Assembly: GCA_001599755.1 (NCBI GenBank)
Contig: BCHX01000005.1
Span: forward strand, 3,778,409-3,842,408
Origin: Gliomastix tumulicola
Taxonomy: Eukaryota > Ascomycota > Sordariomycetes > Hypocreales > Bionectriaceae
DNA: 64,000 nt
Direction: 5' to 3'
Shown here: piece after piece, positions 51,633 to 61,082 of the stretch
Numbering within the stretch: the stretch's first letter is position 1
Layout: every line of letters begins with the position of its first letter
The notes under the pieces: generated by a model
Told to the model about the DNA's origin: nothing
Database searches by the model: none
What the model saw: only the letters and a program-made list of their open reading frames with translations
Position numbers and translations under genes: made by a program

Positions 51633-53333
51633 TGCGGCTGAAATTTCAGTGGCTGGTGCGCTGGAGCTCGCTTATCGGAACTTGCCACAAGGTTCGAGAT
51701 CGATAGGAACTTCGGTACAGGTAAGTAGTAATTAGCTACTTGTCTAGCAAGTTGATGCTGAAGATGATGTTTTTGATGATCCAAAATCCAAACAAAAACA
51801 GGAATCAGCGCCGTCACGCCTGGTTTTAATACTACTTTCCTATCCCGACTGGCCCCCAGACTAATATCACGATCATGGAGCCCTCCCCGTCTCTCCTCGG
51901 GTACCCGAACCTCCTGAGGCAAGCCGACCTACCCAATAAGCACTACGGGCTGCCAAGTTGGCCCCCAGCGCGCGCGCTCTCACTGCCCATCGTGGGAATT
52001 TTCAGGGCGTCCGCGGGTCTCGAGCACCGAAGACCGAAACGGTCCCCGACGGCGTGGAGCGAGTTTTATGGGATTTCATTGGCTGCTGATGGGCTTGGAT
52101 GCTGGGTCAAATGCCCTGAAAAGCCTCCGAATGCGAGACCCTGGAACGTTGACGAGTTCGGTGGGTTCCCAGGGTCTGGAAATGGCTTCATGCTGCGCAG
52201 GATTGTGGCCTTTGTCAGTCAGTGATGCTTGGCCTCGTCTGACCACCAATCTGCAGTCACGGCTGATGCCACGAGCTGCAGGATGCATATGCCTGGCTGG
52301 ATATCATTCGAGGTGCAGAGATGTATCCAAGGATGATCAGGGGTGAGTGCCAGACGTTGGAGACCTCGGCCAGACTACGTACCCTACACACAGATTGGCT
52401 CTGGGGCGCTTTTCATCATACACTGACTGTACCAACCCATCTGTACGAGCAAGGTATGGAATCAGCAGAGCTCCGTCACTGCTGACAGACGCCTCTGACG
52501 ATGGTCCAGCTCTCCAACAAATTGGAAGCAGTCGTCACGGTACAGACCAAAGTTTGTTAGTCATCATACGAATGACACGCAGTCAGCCCCTCGGACACCC
52601 GCGGGCCTCCGTCTTCGCATTTTCTGGACGGCGACCTGCTGCCCGTGCTCCTCCACGCCTAATACTAGACCCCGGAACGGTCGCTCTCCCGAAGGCTGTG
52701 CAGTCCGGCCGGAGCGAATATGCGATAACCATCCGAGATGACCACGCCGTATTCATATCAACGGGGCTCCATCCTTCCCGTAATTTGATAGGATAGGGAG
52801 CAATCCTCAAGGTCGCTCTTTTTCGGTCCTCGTGCGTCGAAGAGGTCACTCTTTACCATGCCTCTTTCATATCTTCCCGAGGCTGTTTGGGGTAGTAACT
52901 TTATCTCTCAAGCTGCTATGTCCCTCTCCAGAGAACTGGTTTATTCTGTGTTGAGACAAAAAATTGCAAGCCCTGGTTGCTCAGCCCCTCTGCCAAAACT
53001 CCCAGCCATCTGGACCGTTCTGTTGGGCCGATGCATCTACAGAGTATTGAGGCAACATTCACCTTGAGCCACGTGTCTCTTTTCCACCGAGCGGTGTGCT
53101 TGCTCACTTGGCATCAAAATAATAGAGATTGGCTGTAGATGAATACCTGAAAAGCGCGTTGACCTTGACGGTTGAGGTACCCAGCTTAGGTACTTTGTAT
53201 CCGCAGGCCAAGGAGGCTGCCTGTTGCGTGCGCTCCGATATTAGGTCTCATAATGACTAAAACCCCCAAACAACTACAGAGTCGCTCTTCTTCGTAAAAT
53301 CGTGACATTTCACTGACACTCACATATCCAGTC
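51633..53333. other. 1.7-kb intergenic, no recognisable gene
   Basis: Between two genes transcribed apart. A 116-codon frame at 51875-52225 (ATG start) shows no domain or signal peptide, and I see no splice pattern completing a protein. Confidence 0.5.
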
Positions 53334-53722
53334 ATGCATTTTCCAACAGCACTTGTCCTGGCCTTTGCCCTCGGTGGCCTCGCTGACACCGTCACCGACA
53401 GGATCTGCCCTGTATGATTCACCCCCCCTACCATCAGGATAGGTAACTAGTGGCATAAAATTCACCTTTTCTGCAACAGGAGGGAGAAATATTCCAGGGC
53501 TGTCCGTCGCCCTGCCCTCGCAGATGTGACCTCTCTGACCAGGTATACTGTGCCAGGAAGTGCGATCCGCCCAGCTGCCAGTGTCTGAAGGGACTTGTTC
53601 GGAGTGCTGAGGTAGGTTTTCACGTTCCAATTGCCTTTTGATTGTCGCCGCTGATGTCCGCGCAGGGCGAGTGTATCATGAAGGAGGATTGTCCCCCCGG
53701 ATCAGCCATCTTTGAGGATTGA
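53334..53722 (+). CDS. Secreted TIL-domain cysteine-rich protein, copy 1
   Basis: 88 residues from three exons, 53334-53411, 53480-53611 and 53666-53722 (introns 68 and 54 nt, both phase 0). Exon 1 is a signal peptide ('LVLAFALGGLADT') ending in the first domain cysteine, 'ICP'. Exon 2, 44 codons, carries 'GCPSPCPRRC', 'VYCARKC' and 'PSCQCLKG'. Exon 3 carries 'GECIMKEDCPPG'. Ten cysteines in the spacing of the trypsin-inhibitor-like (TIL) fold known from animal serine protease inhibitors. The reactive-site loop lies between cysteines 5 and 6 ('CARKC'), with Arg or Lys available as P1, which would suit a trypsin-like target (inference). No single exon is long enough to be noticed alone. Paralogous to copies at 57148 and 58217. 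Confidence 0.85.
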
Positions 53723-54132
53723 TAAGGATGGGTTGGTATGATGGGGAAGGGTGGTTGAAGTCCTTGGAGGCGGACGAGGCTGCAGGAGGGACAATCATGC
53801 GGAGGCCCTTCCCATTCCTTGGAATTCCAACTCAAATTTGAACCACAGGCCCTTTACCATATGGCAAAAATGAAAAAGTGGAAGAAAACGTGGGCTCGGA
53901 CCCAAATTTGTGGTTGTTGGTTAGATACTCCTCGCATGTAGCCCAAGACCCCAGGACACCTCCCAGCCACGAGCATTATCTCAACCTACAGGAGCTCCGT
54001 ATCTCTGTGGTCTTGCCGTGCCCGTCAATGCCAAACAATGCCGTGTACGTTGAGATCATGTTCTACGCCTCCTCAACGTCTCTTTCCCGTGGCCCGCTGG
54101 TCGACGTGCTGTATGTTGATGTTTCTATGAAG
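53723..54132. other. Intergenic, degenerate TIL flank
   Basis: Leads into the exon-3-like relic at 54133. An open frame runs through it from 53878 but without family features. A segment at about 54010-54046 reads like the end of a signal peptide followed by Cys and a GTACGT donor, as in copy 2, but this is weak. Confidence 0.35.
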
Positions 54133-54207
54133 GGCAAATGTATACTTAAAGAGTCTTGTCCAGGTGCCCGCATCTTTGAGGAGAACACGTTCAAGAGCTG
54201 TTCATGA
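54133..54207 (+). pseudogene. Relic of a fourth TIL copy (exon 3 only)
   Basis: Preceded by an AG acceptor, these 75 bases encode 'GKCILKESCPGARIFEE' and stop after 'FKSCS'. This aligns with exon 3 of copy 1 ('GECIMKEDCPPGSAIFED') and copy 3 ('GHCIPLETCPPGSLIF'). A matching 44-codon exon 2 with its cysteines was not found upstream, so the copy appears to have lost its core. Confidence 0.5.
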
Positions 54208-54482
54208 GCACCGGGGCAGCTGGACCCTGAGCTACGGAAGGGGAGAGGGCTCGCTAGTAGCTGGAATAGACGTCTAGACAGTAAAACAAATCATTTCATA
54301 GGTCCCAAACTTCAGTAATGATGTCCCGCACAAGGCCGCCCAATGACCGAGGTGACTAGCTTGAACGATTGAATAAGTAGTTTTGATCATAATGATTACC
54401 AATGTGCATCTCGTCTAGCACTCGCAGCAAGAGAAATTCCTCCACCGCTCTGTGTTCGCCGTCAATGATGAGTCAAGACTAT

Positions 54483-56132
54483 CTACAAGCATTGCGAGTA
54501 CCATTCGTTCGAGACCTTGCAGGTCCCCGAAGCGCAGCACGTCGGCCCCGTCCATCCCTGACCTCCACACTGTCCGTAGAGAGCAGCGCAGTCCGGGCTC
54601 TGTGTGGGTTGATTCCCAGCTGTGGTAGTGGTGGTGGTAGTGGTGGTGGTGGTGGTGGTGGTGCTGGTTTGAGGAATGCTGCCACCTCCCGTCAACTTCA
54701 CGGTGACGACGGACCGCGCCGGGATGGACACAGTCACAGCGCCGCCAGACAGGCTGGCCGAGGTCGTGGCGAACGTGTTGCCCTGGTTGGTCAGCCAGGC
54801 TGAGGCAGCGCTGGGTGTGAAGCCGCTGAAGGACGTCTTGGCGGACTGGGCTGAGCCACCGTTGTTGGTGAAGACGACAACGACGGAGCCGTCCGTGTTC
54901 TGGAAGGCACCGATGATGACACTCGAGATGCTCCCCGTCGTAGCAACCCGGTAAGCCCCAGGACGGATGTGTCTGCTCCACATGGCAAAGGCCCAGAGGA
55001 TCGAGTTGGCCGTCGGGTTGTTCCCATTCGCGTCCGAGTCGACGAGATGCGCGGCCGACTGCTTCTGGTTCTGCTCATACCCTTCCCAGAACAGATACGC
55101 CGACAGCTGCGAGTTGACAATGGCCGAGGCCAGCTTCTGCGCCCACGTCATGCCCTCATTCGCCCTGCCCGAGCCGTACCAAGTCGTGATGAAGGGATCC
55201 GACAGCGGACCTGCCTCGGTGTTCCACTTGGGCAGGCTGGTCTGGCTCAAGGGACTCCCCGGGTCGGCGCTGTACGCGTGGCCGGTGATAGTGCCGAGGT
55301 ACTGCGTCGAGCCGCCGTTGACCAGGGCCGTCGTGTACGTGGCCTGCATGGTCCAGCCGACGGCGTCGCAGCAGGTGATCTTGGTCGAGAGGCCGGCGGC
55401 TTTGACCGTGTTGTACAGCGTCGGGATGAAGGAGATGGCCTCCTGCGCGTTGGTGCTGATCTGCATCTGTGAGTAGCTCGGGCTGAAGTCGGGCTCGTTG
55501 AGGAAGCCGAGATGCGTGACCGTGACGCCCTCCTGCGCATAGTACTGCACGTACTTGACGAGGAAGTTGGCGTAGGCCTGCCGCCAGTCGCCCGAGGAGC
55601 AAGAGTGGCCCGTCGTGCCGCAGAGGTAACTGTGAGTGAAGATTAGCAGGAGTGACAGTGTTTGGACAACAGTTTGGTTGACATACCCTGCCGTTGCCTC
55701 GTTGCCTGACGTCTTCATGAACCCGGGAGCACTCCACGCATCAGCGTAGATCGTCTTGACGCCCCTGCTCACAGCCGCCTTGGTGAACCACAGCTGGCCC
55801 CGATCGTCGCCATCCCACCTGTAGCTCGGAGTGCCGCTGGGCGAGCCGGGACTCGTAGGCAGGATACTATCGCCGGTGCCGCCGGAGCCGATGCGGTTCC
55901 GGATGATGCTGAAGCCGGCGCCGGTCGTGGTCGAGAACAGGAGGTCGAGCGCCTGGGTCTGCGTCGCCGAGGGCGCGTTCTTGAACTCGGTGGCTCGTCC
56001 GAAGGCCTGCGAGAAGCCGAAGCCCTCGATGATCTGGTATTTAGTGGCCACGTTGACCGTGATGGCGGTCTGGCCCGCGGCGAGACCGACGAGACCGGTG
56101 CCGATCAGGGCAAGGGAGTTGAGGAGATGCAT
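54483..56132 (-). CDS. Secreted GH30 glycosidase with Thr-rich linker and CBM1
   Basis: Glycoside hydrolase family 30 (fungal xylanase/xylobiohydrolase-type subgroup) acting on plant xylan outside the cell. Exons 56132-55687 and 55629-54483 (57-nt intron, a multiple of three, so the unspliced frame stays open) give 530 residues. Signal peptide 'LLNSLALIGTGLVGLAAG'. (beta/alpha)8 marks: 'IIEGFGFSQAFGRA', 'AWSAPGFMKTSGNEATAGYLCGT' across the splice, general acid/base E194 in 'LGFLNEPDFS', and nucleophile E287 in 'PKWNTEAGPL'. A C-terminal beta domain is followed by a run of about 15 Thr (GGT repeats on plus, 54622-54665) and a CBM1 'CAALYGQCGGQGWTGPTCC'. A TATA box 'tatatgg' lies near 56241 on the minus strand. 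The exact linkage specificity cannot be told. Confidence 0.95.
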   Translation of the reverse strand: MHLLNSLALIGTGLVGLAAGQTAITVNVATKYQIIEGFGFSQAFGRATEFKNAPSATQTQALDLLFSTTTGAGFSIIRNRIGSGGTGDSILPTSPGSPSGTPSYRWDGDDRGQLWFTKAAVSRGVKTIYADAWSAPGFMKTSGNEATAGYVNQTVVQTLSLLLIFTHSYLCGTTGHSCSSGDWRQAYANFLVKYVQYYAQEGVTVTHLGFLNEPDFSPSYSQMQISTNAQEAISFIPTLYNTVKAAGLSTKITCCDAVGWTMQATYTTALVNGGSTQYLGTITGHAYSADPGSPLSQTSLPKWNTEAGPLSDPFITTWYGSGRANEGMTWAQKLASAIVNSQLSAYLFWEGYEQNQKQSAAHLVDSDANGNNPTANSILWAFAMWSRHIRPGAYRVATTGSISSVIIGAFQNTDGSVVVVFTNNGGSAQSAKTSFSGFTPSAASAWLTNQGNTFATTSASLSGGAVTVSIPARSVVTVKLTGGGSIPQTSTTTTTTTTTTTTTTAGNQPTQSPDCAALYGQCGGQGWTGPTCCASGTCKVSNEWYSQCL

Positions 56133-57147
56133 TTTGCCGGCGTCAGTATGCAAGCCAAGGCACGCAGATCTTAGTCAAAAGGGGGACAGAGGATGACTCG
56201 GCACTAGTTGAGATACAGTGAAGGAAGCTGGGCCAAGCCATATATGTACATATTATGTCTACCTACGAAGTCTTGCTATATAGACAAATACTACACTCGG
56301 TAGTACCTGGGCTGGACGACAGGGATTGGTAGATCTAAGATAGGTAATCTGGACATGGAGGGCGACCTTCCGTCAAGCGGTCTAGAACCGCTGTCGGCGC
56401 CTTCATTATTGGCCCGCTTGTATTAGCCTTGCAATCAGGCAATGAGAACGAGGACATCACGAGAACCTTTGGATGGTGCGCGGAATGCCACTCAATCAAT
56501 ACCTATGTGATGAATACCAACAACCACTTAAGATCTTTCAAACTTCGTTCCGAGCATCGAATTTGGCAATTTTCCACTAGTCGCTTGCCACAAAACATGT
56601 AGCACAGGGATTCAATGTGAGGTCCAAACAGCCAATACTCGGTTGCTGCCCCGGGCCAAAGATGCCGTTTTATCCGGAAGCCTCAAGACCTCGTTCTCGA
56701 CAGAGGCAGATATTGGACGACCGATCCATGACATCAAATCTGATCGCTTTGTCGCGTGTTTGTCTGGTTGTTTGTGACTGACGCTCTTCCGTGGAGTAAA
56801 TGCACATCTAAGAAATCCGGCGCCTTCGCCTCTCGCCTGTTAAAAGGCGCGAGCTGATGGCTGATAGCTGGATGACGATGAAGACACGAGTATCTCTCAT
56901 TGTGGATGCGGCTGCTGTCAATCCGGTGTATCCCCAGAGGACTCCCTCGTGGTGAGGGAGAGGTTGGGGAGCCAACGAAGTCGTGTGCTGGGGTGAGTGG
57001 CTTGCGCCGTGCGATGAGCCACAACTGCGACTGGCACCCCTTCGTCTGTCTGGATAATTAAATAGCCTCACTCACTGCGTGCCCACGGCTCTAACCGTGA
57101 CATTGCAGTTGTATCCATGAGCCTGGATATATAACAACACATCCGAG
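56133..57147. other. 1.0-kb intergenic, divergent promoter of GH30 and TIL copy 2
   Basis: No gene seen. GH30 side has the TATA box near 56241. Confidence 0.5.
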
Positions 57148-57564
57148 ATGCATTTCCCTACCACGGTCGTCCTGATGCTTGCTAGCGCCGCCACCGGCCT
57201 CGCTCGCCCTCCTGGCCCTACATGCCCTGTACGTTACCATGTTTCCCATGTGTGAAGTATTGCTGATGTCCAGATTTTCTCTTGAAAGCCGGGACAAGTG
57301 CGTGTCCTGCGTGCCAACCCCAGCCCTCCAAGCTGTGACGGGCCGGTCGTTACGGTCTCCCAGGTGTCCTGGGGCAGGCCAGCGTGCCAGTGCATCAAGG
57401 GGCTCTATCTGAACCGTGAAGTACGAATATTCCTTTCCATAAACCCCGGGATTTGCGCGAAAGCTGACATTCTAACGTAGGGGGCATGCGTTCCTCGATC
57501 CGAGTGCCCCCCTCCTCGCCCAGCTCGCAAGTCTGGACCTCTTCCCCGGGAGAAGAATTCTTGA
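57148..57564 (+). CDS. Secreted TIL-like protein, copy 2, lacking four cysteines
   Basis: 98 residues, exons 57148-57228, 57289-57420 and 57481-57564 (two 60-nt phase-0 introns). The start 'MHFPTTVVLMLASAATGLA' matches copy 1 ('MHFPTALVLAFALGGLA'). Exon 2 is again exactly 44 codons and aligns to copy 1 without gaps, ending 'ACQCIKGLYLNRE'; exon 3 begins 'GACVPRSECPPP'. Compared with copy 1, cysteines 2, 3, 5 and 6 of the TIL pattern are replaced by Arg, Ser, Ser and Trp, each one base away from a Cys codon, while cysteines 1, 4, 7, 8, 9 and 10 remain. The acceptor at 57288 (AAAG) is chosen because an earlier AG leads to a stop. Either a diverged functional protein or one in early decay. Confidence 0.65.
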
Positions 57565-58216
57565 CTGAAGGGCTCCCTCCCTGAGAGCTGGGAAGATGTT
57601 ACGGAAACGAGTAGCTGTCTACGACACAGTGCTAGGTCACGGTGGCCGAAGTCTACAGTCACGAAGTCTACAGTCTAGGGCTACCTAGGCAACCTAGGGA
57701 TGATTATCGGCGGGGACTTTCAGTCTTTCAGTGAATACAAATTGCGAATGTAGGCTATTATGCTATTACCAATAAGTTCCTGTACCGTACCTCGCTTTCC
57801 ACCCCAACTCTTGCGACCTCATGAAATTGCTGCTAAATCGACATGGTATCCCCAACTTGCAATATCCCCAACCTTGAACGGGCACATAGATGGGGATCCG
57901 AGGGCGAAAGCCCTAACGCCACGGACGTGTAATACATATTTCATGATGTCACGAGCGGTAGGCTTCGTGGCGTGTTTATCTTTGTCTTCCTCTCCCCAGA
58001 TTACGGTGGACTGGGGAATCATGACCCAAGTGGTTGGCTGTCCACTCATTCTGTGCCGTGGTATTGACGATTTGTTGAGATTATACAAACGAGGGAATTT
58101 ACCGTGCTATAAAACTGCCCTAGGTGGCCACGACCGTTGCTCATCTCATATTCTGGTGATTGAACACCGGTAGCTCTCTGACCAGATGTCTCAAGTCTCT
58201 GTCTAATTCATCAAAG
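57565..58216. other. Intergenic, promoter of TIL copy 3
   Basis: 652 bp without a gene. TATAAAA at 58108-58114 lies about 105 bp before the copy 3 start. Confidence 0.6.
58108..58114 (+). promoter_or_regulatory. TATA box of TIL copy 3
   Basis: TATAAAA in 'gctataaaactgccc', about 105 bp upstream of the start at 58217. Confidence 0.6.
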
Positions 58217-58887
58217 ATGCGTGGAGTGCCCGCTGCAGTCATTTTATTTTACATCGGCAGCATCTTCGCCAACACTGAAGAAATCCAGGCTGCCGCGGTC
58301 AACAAGCCTGTCCCTGAGGAGGATCAGTCTGTTGTTGAGGATCAGCCAAATGCCAATAGCCAGACGAATGACGCCAATGAGGCAGCTGTCGATAAGACAT
58401 GCCCAGTATGTCGAGCCCCAAATATCACTCTCTGCCTCGGTCGCAACTCTGACCATACCGTAGGAAGGGGCAGAATGGACGGATTGCGGTACTCCGTGTC
58501 CGCTGGGCTGTATGAGCCCGCCTTGGGAAGAGCCCTGTCACGGAGACTGCGTCCCCGGCTGCCAGTGCATCGAGGGACACATCATTAGCGCCGACGTAAG
58601 CATAGACCTGTCATATGAAAGATGTTCCATCACACCTTGATGCTCACCTTTGTTCATAGGGCCATTGCATACCGTTGGAAACTTGCCCTCCAGGTTCTCT
58701 GATATTCTTATCCGAGGAGGAGGCATCGGAATATCTCTACGGCTTGGATCAGACAATCTTGGAATGGTATGAACAACACTTGAATAGGTATGGGAATGAT
58801 ACTGTGGAAGTGGCTGGGGAGGAGACCGCAAAAGTGGCGGCCGAGGAAGCACAGCTGCCGGCTGCTGAGCCTCAGACAGGAGGATAA
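58217..58887 (+). CDS. Secreted TIL-domain protein, copy 3, with acidic spacer and tail
   Basis: 182 residues, exons 58217-58405, 58464-58595 and 58660-58887 (introns 58 and 64 nt, phase 0). Signal peptide 'VPAAVILFYIGSIFA', then an acidic Gln/Asn-rich spacer of about 40 residues absent from copies 1 and 2, then 'KTCP' closing exon 1. Exon 2 is the same 44 codons: 'EWTDCGTPCPLGC', 'CHGDCVPGCQCIEG'. Exon 3 begins 'GHCIPLETCPPGSLIF' and continues into a Glu/Ala-rich tail with a Tyr-containing helix ('YLYGLDQTILEWYEQHLN'). All ten TIL cysteines are present; the loop between cysteines 5 and 6 reads 'CHGDC', unlike copy 1, so target specificity would differ. Past the TAA stop the same frame stays coding-like (see 58888-59046). 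Confidence 0.85.
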
Positions 58888-59046
58888 CAAGGGCAGCCAG
58901 TGGTCAAAGAACAGTCAAAGTTAGGCACAAAGGAGGTCTCCTAGGCGGTACCCCAGCAGCAAGAGAAACCTGCCGTCATTGAACAGGGCAAGCCTGCTGC
59001 GGAAGGTCAGCCGGTAACAAGCGGTCAAGCGCAGCCAGAGGTGTGA
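58888..59046 (+). pseudogene. In-frame continuation of TIL copy 3 tail past two stops
   Basis: After TAA at 58885-58887 the frame reads 'QGQPVVKEQSKLGTKEVS', stops at TAG (58942-58944), then 'AVPQQQEKPAVIEQGKPAAE' and 'GQPVTSGQAQPEV' to TGA at 59044-59046. Composition (Gln, Pro, Glu, Val, Lys) matches the tail and spacer of copy 3. Both stops are one C-to-T change from Gln codons. Probably a formerly longer tail. Confidence 0.45.
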
Positions 59047-59339
59047 AAAGAAGAACTAAGCCGGCCTGAACAGCAAAGTAAAATAGAGCAGTTGGTTGAG
59101 TTGACGAACTGGCGACCGAGCTAGAGTCATAATAAGCCAGACTATCATGCTATGAAATGACGCTCTCTCGTATCCTCCGACTCAGACTAGCTCTCATATA
59201 TCAATAGTATCGCGACAAAGTTTGATGAAACTCGGCTCTGATGCCACTATGAATGATATCGACGTAAGAGCCTCTCGAACTTAGATGAATCAAGTACCTA
59301 ATACATGCCTAACATAATGTGCAAGCCGTTCCAATGCAC
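59047..59339. other. Intergenic 3' flanks of TIL copy 3 and kinase
   Basis: No feature seen in this 293-bp stretch between converging genes. Confidence 0.5.
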
Positions 59340-61082
59340 CTATGCGCCCTTCGAAGCGGCAGTATCCCACCCATCACATTTGCCAGTATTGCCCTCTTCC
59401 CATTTGAACCAAGGATGCTGGATGACCTCATTGATGTTGGGTCGGTCCTCCGGCTTGTACCTCAAGATCCAGCTGATAAAAGCCTCAAAAGCACCTTGCT
59501 CACCCTCTGGTATCGTGAACTCCTTGACCGGCCTGCGGTCCACGAGGATCTGCATCGTGTAGGAGATGGTTTGGTGCAGGCGGAAATGCTTCCATTTGAG
59601 CCTATCGCCGTCTTCAGTGAAGTACTGGTCTCGAGCCTTCCACTCACTCCACCAGGGCTCCGGAAGTTTACCAAAAAACCCTACCAGAGCTTCCAGTGCC
59701 TGGTCGGGATCGTTGATCATCTGGACAAGTTGGCCCTGGAGGCGGATCTCAAAGAGAGTGCAGCCGAGGGCCCAGATGTCGCAGGCCGGGCCAATCAGAT
59801 CCGCCAGCGTGCCTTCATCTCCTTTGGCCTCCGATGGAGTCTCTGGCTCTGGCTCTGGCTCTGATGTAACATTTGATCCCGCGAGAGGCTCTAACTCCGA
59901 CCCGGCCTCGGATGCCGCAACTGGATTGGGCTCGGGCTCGGGCTGGGACTCGGACTCAGACTCAGACTCTGCGGCGATCTCGGATTCGGTGGCGAACTCA
60001 AATCGCAGGAGCAGCTCGGGGGGCAAGTAGGCGATTGGGATGCCAAGGTCGGACGGTGGGGAGGACGGGGAGTACGCCTCTCCAAAGTCGATGACGCATA
60101 TCTCCTCCATCATGAAATCGCGCACCAGTCCTCCCAAGTCTGCGGCTGGCACAAGGTATCGGGGCGTGGTGTCCGGAACCGAGTCTCCTGACTCCATCTT
60201 GACTAGACACTGTCGAGGATTGCCGATGCGAGAGAGGAGCTCCTCCTCTGGGAGGTGATCGATGTTTTTCAACTTGGTGAGGATGTTCTTCGGACGGAAG
60301 TCTAAGAGGGGGGATGTAGTTAGTTTGATGTCTGTGAACTTGATGGGAAATTGGCTATATATACCTCCGTGGCAGATGCCATGATGGTGAAGGCTACGGA
60401 GAGCAAGAGTTGCTTGGTAGCAAAGCTTCCGCAGGATGCGATGTGGCTCGTCGAGGTCAGGCCACAGTAAGGGAGACACAGGAGGACCAAGGAACGGCAG
60501 CACGATGCATTGATGCGTGCCATTTGGTCCGGTGATGTTGAAATGGTCGGTGGGAATGGTGAGGAACTCGACGCCAGGTGTGGTCTTGTCGAGGGAGTCA
60601 AGGCGAAGGTCGACGAGGCTGGTAGACGGTAGACTAGCAGTGTGTACCTTGACAGCAACGTATTTCTCAAGAAGCACATCACGACACAACCACACGGTGC
60701 CGGAGCCGCCCTGGCCTAGCTTGTGGAGGACTCGATAACGGTTGGAAGCGCCCAGAAGATCGCCTAGATGGACTGGATGAAGGCCGCATTCCTCGTAGTT
60801 TTCGAGATCTTCCACATCACCGCCAGCAAGACCCTCGGCATATGTGCCGTGAGAGCTTACTCGGAAAGGACGTGGCATGCTGGAAGATGGTGTTTGCGAC
60901 GCGAATGTACGACGAGGAAAATGTAGAAGATTTTGCGGCCTTGAGGTCTTGAGAGAGATGAGTTGCAAGCGACTTGATGCACCAAAGGATAAAGCCGACT
61001 TTATGGGTACCTTGCCAGACAAATGGCATGAAAGGGGACGAAGTGGCGAGGAAGGAAAAGAATGAAAGATGCAGAGATTCAT
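59340..61082 (-). CDS. SRPK-like serine/threonine protein kinase
   Basis: 559 residues, exons 61082-60365 and 60301-59340; the 63-nt intron is a multiple of three and sits inside the catalytic loop. Spliced, the loop is 'HGICHGDFRPKNIL', with Gly in place of Arg of the usual HRD and the catalytic Asp retained. Other kinase marks: 'LGQGGSGTVW' (P-loop), 'VAVKVHTA' (ATP lysine), 'CVIDFGEAY' (DFG), 'LPPELLL', 'DIWALGCTLFEI', 'RPNINEVIQHPWF'. Between DFG and the C-lobe is a low-complexity insertion of alternating Ser/Glu and Pro/Glu, as SRPK-type kinases have spacer inserts. The first 80 residues look like a mitochondrial or secretory-type extension ('FHSFPSSPLRPL', 'LLHFPRRTFASQ'); a start at 60875 (MPRPFRVSS) is also possible. 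Fungal SRPK-like kinases of this kind are expanded and mostly uncharacterised. Confidence 0.88.
   Translation of the reverse strand: MNLCIFHSFPSSPLRPLSCHLSGKVPIKSALSFGASSRLQLISLKTSRPQNLLHFPRRTFASQTPSSSMPRPFRVSSHGTYAEGLAGGDVEDLENYEECGLHPVHLGDLLGASNRYRVLHKLGQGGSGTVWLCRDVLLEKYVAVKVHTASLPSTSLVDLRLDSLDKTTPGVEFLTIPTDHFNITGPNGTHQCIVLPFLGPPVSPLLWPDLDEPHRILRKLCYQATLALRSLHHHGICHGGIYSQFPIKFTDIKLTTSPLLDFRPKNILTKLKNIDHLPEEELLSRIGNPRQCLVKMESGDSVPDTTPRYLVPAADLGGLVRDFMMEEICVIDFGEAYSPSSPPSDLGIPIAYLPPELLLRFEFATESEIAAESESESESQPEPEPNPVAASEAGSELEPLAGSNVTSEPEPEPETPSEAKGDEGTLADLIGPACDIWALGCTLFEIRLQGQLVQMINDPDQALEALVGFFGKLPEPWWSEWKARDQYFTEDGDRLKWKHFRLHQTISYTMQILVDRRPVKEFTIPEGEQGAFEAFISWILRYKPEDRPNINEVIQHPWFKWEEGNTGKCDGWDTAASKGA

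Noticed and set aside
51875..52225. 116-codon ATG-initiated frame in the 1.7-kb gap
   Set aside because: No domain, signal peptide or plausible splice partners; composition looks non-coding.
54622..54665. (GGT)n tract considered as a separate repeat or array
   Set aside because: It is the coding sequence of the Thr linker in the GH30 protein; no spacers, so not CRISPR-like.
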